Source of the DNA: Deltaproteobacteria bacterium
GTDB taxonomy: Bacteria; Desulfobacterota; Syntrophia; Syntrophales; Smithellaceae
NCBI GenBank assembly: GCA_011046295.1
Contig: DSAV01000267.1
Coordinates: 1-6,797, forward strand
Length of the DNA stretch: 6,797 nt
Direction of reading: 5' to 3'
In this document: positions 6,229 to 6,797 of the stretch, one piece after another
How the letters are laid out: each line of letters opens with the position of its first letter
How positions within the stretch are numbered: the first letter of the stretch is position 1
Program-made: the position numbers and the translations under genes
The notes under the pieces: model-generated
What the model was told of the DNA's origin: nothing
Database searches by the model: none
Seen by the model: only the letters and a program-made list of their open reading frames with translations

Positions 6229-6669
6229 ATGGCTGAAAACTTAGCAAACAAAGAATGGGAACCGAAATTTGTTGCCATTGTCTGCAACTGGTGTACCTAC
6301 GCGGGCGCCGATCTGGCCGGTATCAGCAGAATTCAGTATCCGACCAACGTGAGAATCATCCGCGTTCCCTGCACGGGAAGGATCAATCCTTTTTATATTG
6401 TGAAAGCCCTGCAGAGTGGCGCCGACGGCGTTCTGGTTTCGGGGTGACACCCGGGTGAATGCCACTATATCTCAGGAAATCTGGTGGCACGGCGCAAGTT
6501 TGCGACGTTAAAAAGTTTCCTGAATTACATCGGTGTGGAAGGTGACCGCACAATCTTTACCTGGGTCTCCGCCTCGGAAGGTGACAGATGGGCACAGGTC
6601 GTCAAAGGCGCTACGGAAAAAATAAAGGCTTTGGGTCCGGCAAATAAAATGATTAAAAAAATAGGATAG
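6229..6669 (+). CDS. mvhD: MvhD-type iron-sulfur protein, predicted selenoprotein (Sec73)
   Basis: This is a 146-residue protein of the MvhD/VhuD family, the small [2Fe-2S] protein that passes electrons between a hydrogenase or dehydrogenase and HdrA. Family motifs are C19-N-W-C22-T-Y-A-G-A-D, V-P-C48-T-G-R and the stretch G-V-L-V-S-G-x-H-P-G-E-C78-H-Y, followed by G-N-x-x-A-R-R. The x is TGA at 6445-6447 (codon 73), exactly where relatives have Cys in G-C-H-P-G-D-C-H-Y. The frame and family similarity run on without a shift to TAG 6667-6669, giving normal length. Methanococcal VhuD is an established selenoprotein, and a fitting hairpin lies just downstream, so selenocysteine at 73 is the best reading rather than two short genes or a nonsense mutation. 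ATG 6229 follows AAGGAG (6218-6223) at 5 nt. The gene starts 44 bp after the hdrA-type gene, consistent with one operon. Translation needs selA, selB, selC and selD, which are outside the window. Confidence 0.9.
6460..6489 (+). promoter_or_regulatory. Putative bacterial SECIS hairpin of mvhD
   Basis: TGCCAC (6460-6465) pairs perfectly with GTGGCA (6484-6489). Inside, U-G, A-U, A-U and U-A pairs with one mismatch continue the stem, ending in a loop of CUCAGGAA, or CAGG if U6472-A6477 also pairs. The apical loop begins about 23-25 nt after the TGA, within the range of bacterial SECIS elements read by SelB, and contains GG. The fold is by eye only. The same bases encode conserved mvhD residues. 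Confidence 0.65.
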
Positions 6670-6680
6670 CTTCAGCTATC
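6665..6680 (+). other. Intercistronic hairpin overlapping the mvhD stop codon
   Basis: GATAGC (6665-6670) and GCTATC (6675-6680) form a perfect 6-bp stem with loop TTCA, and the mvhD stop TAG lies in the 5' arm. The following bases are A-rich, not a T-run, so this is not a standard intrinsic terminator. It could influence mRNA stability or relative expression between mvhD and the next gene; that is inference. Confidence 0.5.
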
Positions 6681-6713
6681 TGAGAGCATAAAATAAACGG
6701 GGATATTATCATT

Positions 6714-6797
6714 GTGGAAAACATTGAATCTAAATTACGCGAAGAAGCGCAAAGGCTGCTTTTAGAAAAGAAGGCCGACGTGATTGTGGGTTACGAA
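6714..6797 (+). CDS. 5' end of third operon gene (partial; possible FrhB-like or ferredoxin-type redox protein)
   Basis: Twenty-eight codons are open to the window's edge from GTG 6714: V-E-N-I-E-S-K-L-R-E-E-A-Q-R-L-L-L-E-K-K followed by A-D-V-I-V-G-Y-E. The form of a helix with L-R-E-x-A-x-x-L-L and then D-V-I-V-G-Y-E resembles the start of the 4Fe-4S/FrhB-like proteins (F420-hydrogenase beta-like) often found beside hdrA and mvhD, but this is too short for a firm call. It begins 44 bp after mvhD in the same direction. The start is uncertain: GGGG at 6699-6702 is 11 nt upstream, longer than ideal. No ATG is available in this frame nearby. Confidence 0.5.
   Translation, partial: MENIESKLREEAQRLLLEKKADVIVGYE

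Noticed and set aside
6208..6231. TTG at 6208 as the start of mvhD
   Set aside because: ATG 6229 has a well-spaced AAGGAG, and the added residues would be translated from the ribosome binding site itself.
6484..6669. A separate small gene starting at GTG 6484
   Set aside because: It is the in-frame continuation of the mvhD-like gene after the TGA, begins within conserved MvhD sequence and has no ribosome binding site; selenocysteine read-through explains it better.
1..6797. CRISPR array, tRNA, rRNA or insertion sequence
   Set aside because: I saw no regularly spaced repeats, no tRNA cloverleaf, no rRNA segment and no transposase or terminal inverted repeats in the window.

Overview
The window looks like a piece of a strictly anaerobic bacterium, most likely a deltaproteobacterium (Desulfobacterota, for example the Syntrophales or a sulfate reducer). 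This is inferred from a very large HdrA-type electron-transfer flavoprotein followed by an MvhD-type protein with a predicted selenocysteine. No rRNA or other marker is present to fix the taxon.

Left part (1-890): an accessory, partly decayed stretch. Positions 39-146 hold a degenerate copy of the first ~20 codons of the ribosome-assembly GTPase gene engB, which lies intact ~850 bp downstream. Between the two copies sits a two-gene MNT/HEPN toxin-antitoxin-like module. It has an intact minimal nucleotidyltransferase (248-556) and a HEPN (HepT/DUF86-like) gene (543-875). The HEPN reading frame is cut by an in-frame TAG just before its catalytic Arg-x4-His-x-Tyr motif, so the toxin is probably inactive.

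Middle (891-1756): intact engB, then a 272-bp AT-rich spacer. The spacer holds a good sigma70-type promoter (TTGACC, 17 bp, TATATC) whose -35 box lies inside the perfect inverted repeat TTGACC-AAT-GGTCAA, a likely operator. The predicted transcript has a leader of about 130 nt.

Right part (1757-6797): an apparent redox operon. Its first gene encodes a 1475-residue protein in which an HdrA-type FAD/ferredoxin module is interrupted by a complete GltD/NfnB-type NAD(P)H-FAD module and is followed by a second, different HdrA-type module and two C-terminal [4Fe-4S] motifs. The second gene is mvhD-like. Its frame contains a TGA exactly where the family has the Cys of its G-C-H-P-G-D-C-H-Y motif, and a stem-loop suited to be a bacterial SECIS follows, so it reads as a 146-residue selenoprotein. 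A third gene begins at 6714 and runs off the window. Together the products could form a flavin-based complex moving electrons between NAD(P)H, ferredoxin and a further partner docked through MvhD. The reaction and partner are inference.

The window contains two in-frame stop codons with opposite explanations: TGA in mvhD looks like recoding, TAG in the HEPN gene looks like decay.
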